Source of the DNA: Okapia johnstoni
Taxonomy: Eukaryota; Chordata; Mammalia; Artiodactyla; Giraffidae
Direction of reading: 5' to 3'
NCBI GenBank assembly: GCA_024291935.2
Contig: JAGTYA010000025.1
Span: 5,849,501-5,913,500 of the forward strand
Length of the DNA: 64,000 nt
A program made the translations under genes and the position numbers. Position 1 is the stretch's first letter. Each line of letters begins with the position of its first letter. Below the pieces are notes generated by a model, which saw only the letters and a list, made by a program, of their open reading frames with translations, was not told the origin of the DNA and ran no database searches. Below are positions 34,480 to 64,000 of this stretch, piece by piece.

Positions 34480-64000
<29,521 letters not shown>

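Overview
This is nuclear DNA from a ruminant mammal, probably a bovid. The evidence is the repeat content: many 5'-truncated BovB (RTE) LINE copies, tRNA-headed SINEs with BovB-derived bodies (Bov-tA/BovA type), cetartiodactyl CHR-type tRNA-Glu SINEs, and older mammalian L1, L2, MIR, MER5A and MaLR remnants. Two single-copy protein genes are recognisable, both on the minus strand. I cannot tell cattle from sheep, goat or another bovid from sequence alone.

Layout. Positions 1-1381 are the start of LIMD1 intron 1. Positions 1382-2777 are the large first coding exon of LIMD1, covering the whole pre-LIM region and ending just before the first LIM domain. A CpG island at about 3150-3740 is the probable LIMD1 promoter. 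From about 3.7 to 33.1 kb there is a gene-free interval of about 30 kb, made of layered transposons, a 45-bp minisatellite (15.6 kb) and a TG-rich VNTR (24.9-25.6 kb). From about 33.1 kb to the right edge is the 3' part of LARS2 (mitochondrial leucyl-tRNA synthetase). Its predicted poly(A) signal is at 33113-33118, its terminal coding exon at 34480-34659, and further exons lie at 39958-40085, 48779-48856, 50834-51003, 52277-52459 (KMSKS motif) and 53539-53639. Upstream LARS2 exons must lie beyond 64 kb. The order LARS2 then LIMD1, same strand, matches the human 3p21.3 arrangement as I know it.

The two genes are neighbours but not functionally linked. LARS2 charges mitochondrial tRNA-Leu. LIMD1 is a cytoplasmic/nuclear scaffold of the Ajuba/Zyxin family. 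I found no undescribed system. The observations most worth checking are: (1) one LARS2 exon of about 112 nt that reading frame and homology require between 40.1 and 48.8 kb but that I cannot find; (2) a duplicated, degenerate copy of the 5' splice site of the penultimate LARS2 exon, embedded in long CA repeats and in frame with the exon; (3) a short interstitial telomeric repeat flanked by a perfect 9-bp target duplication; and (4) several transposon nests whose target-site duplications can be read directly.

Family names for ancient repeats come from pattern recognition, not a library search, and their edges are approximate.
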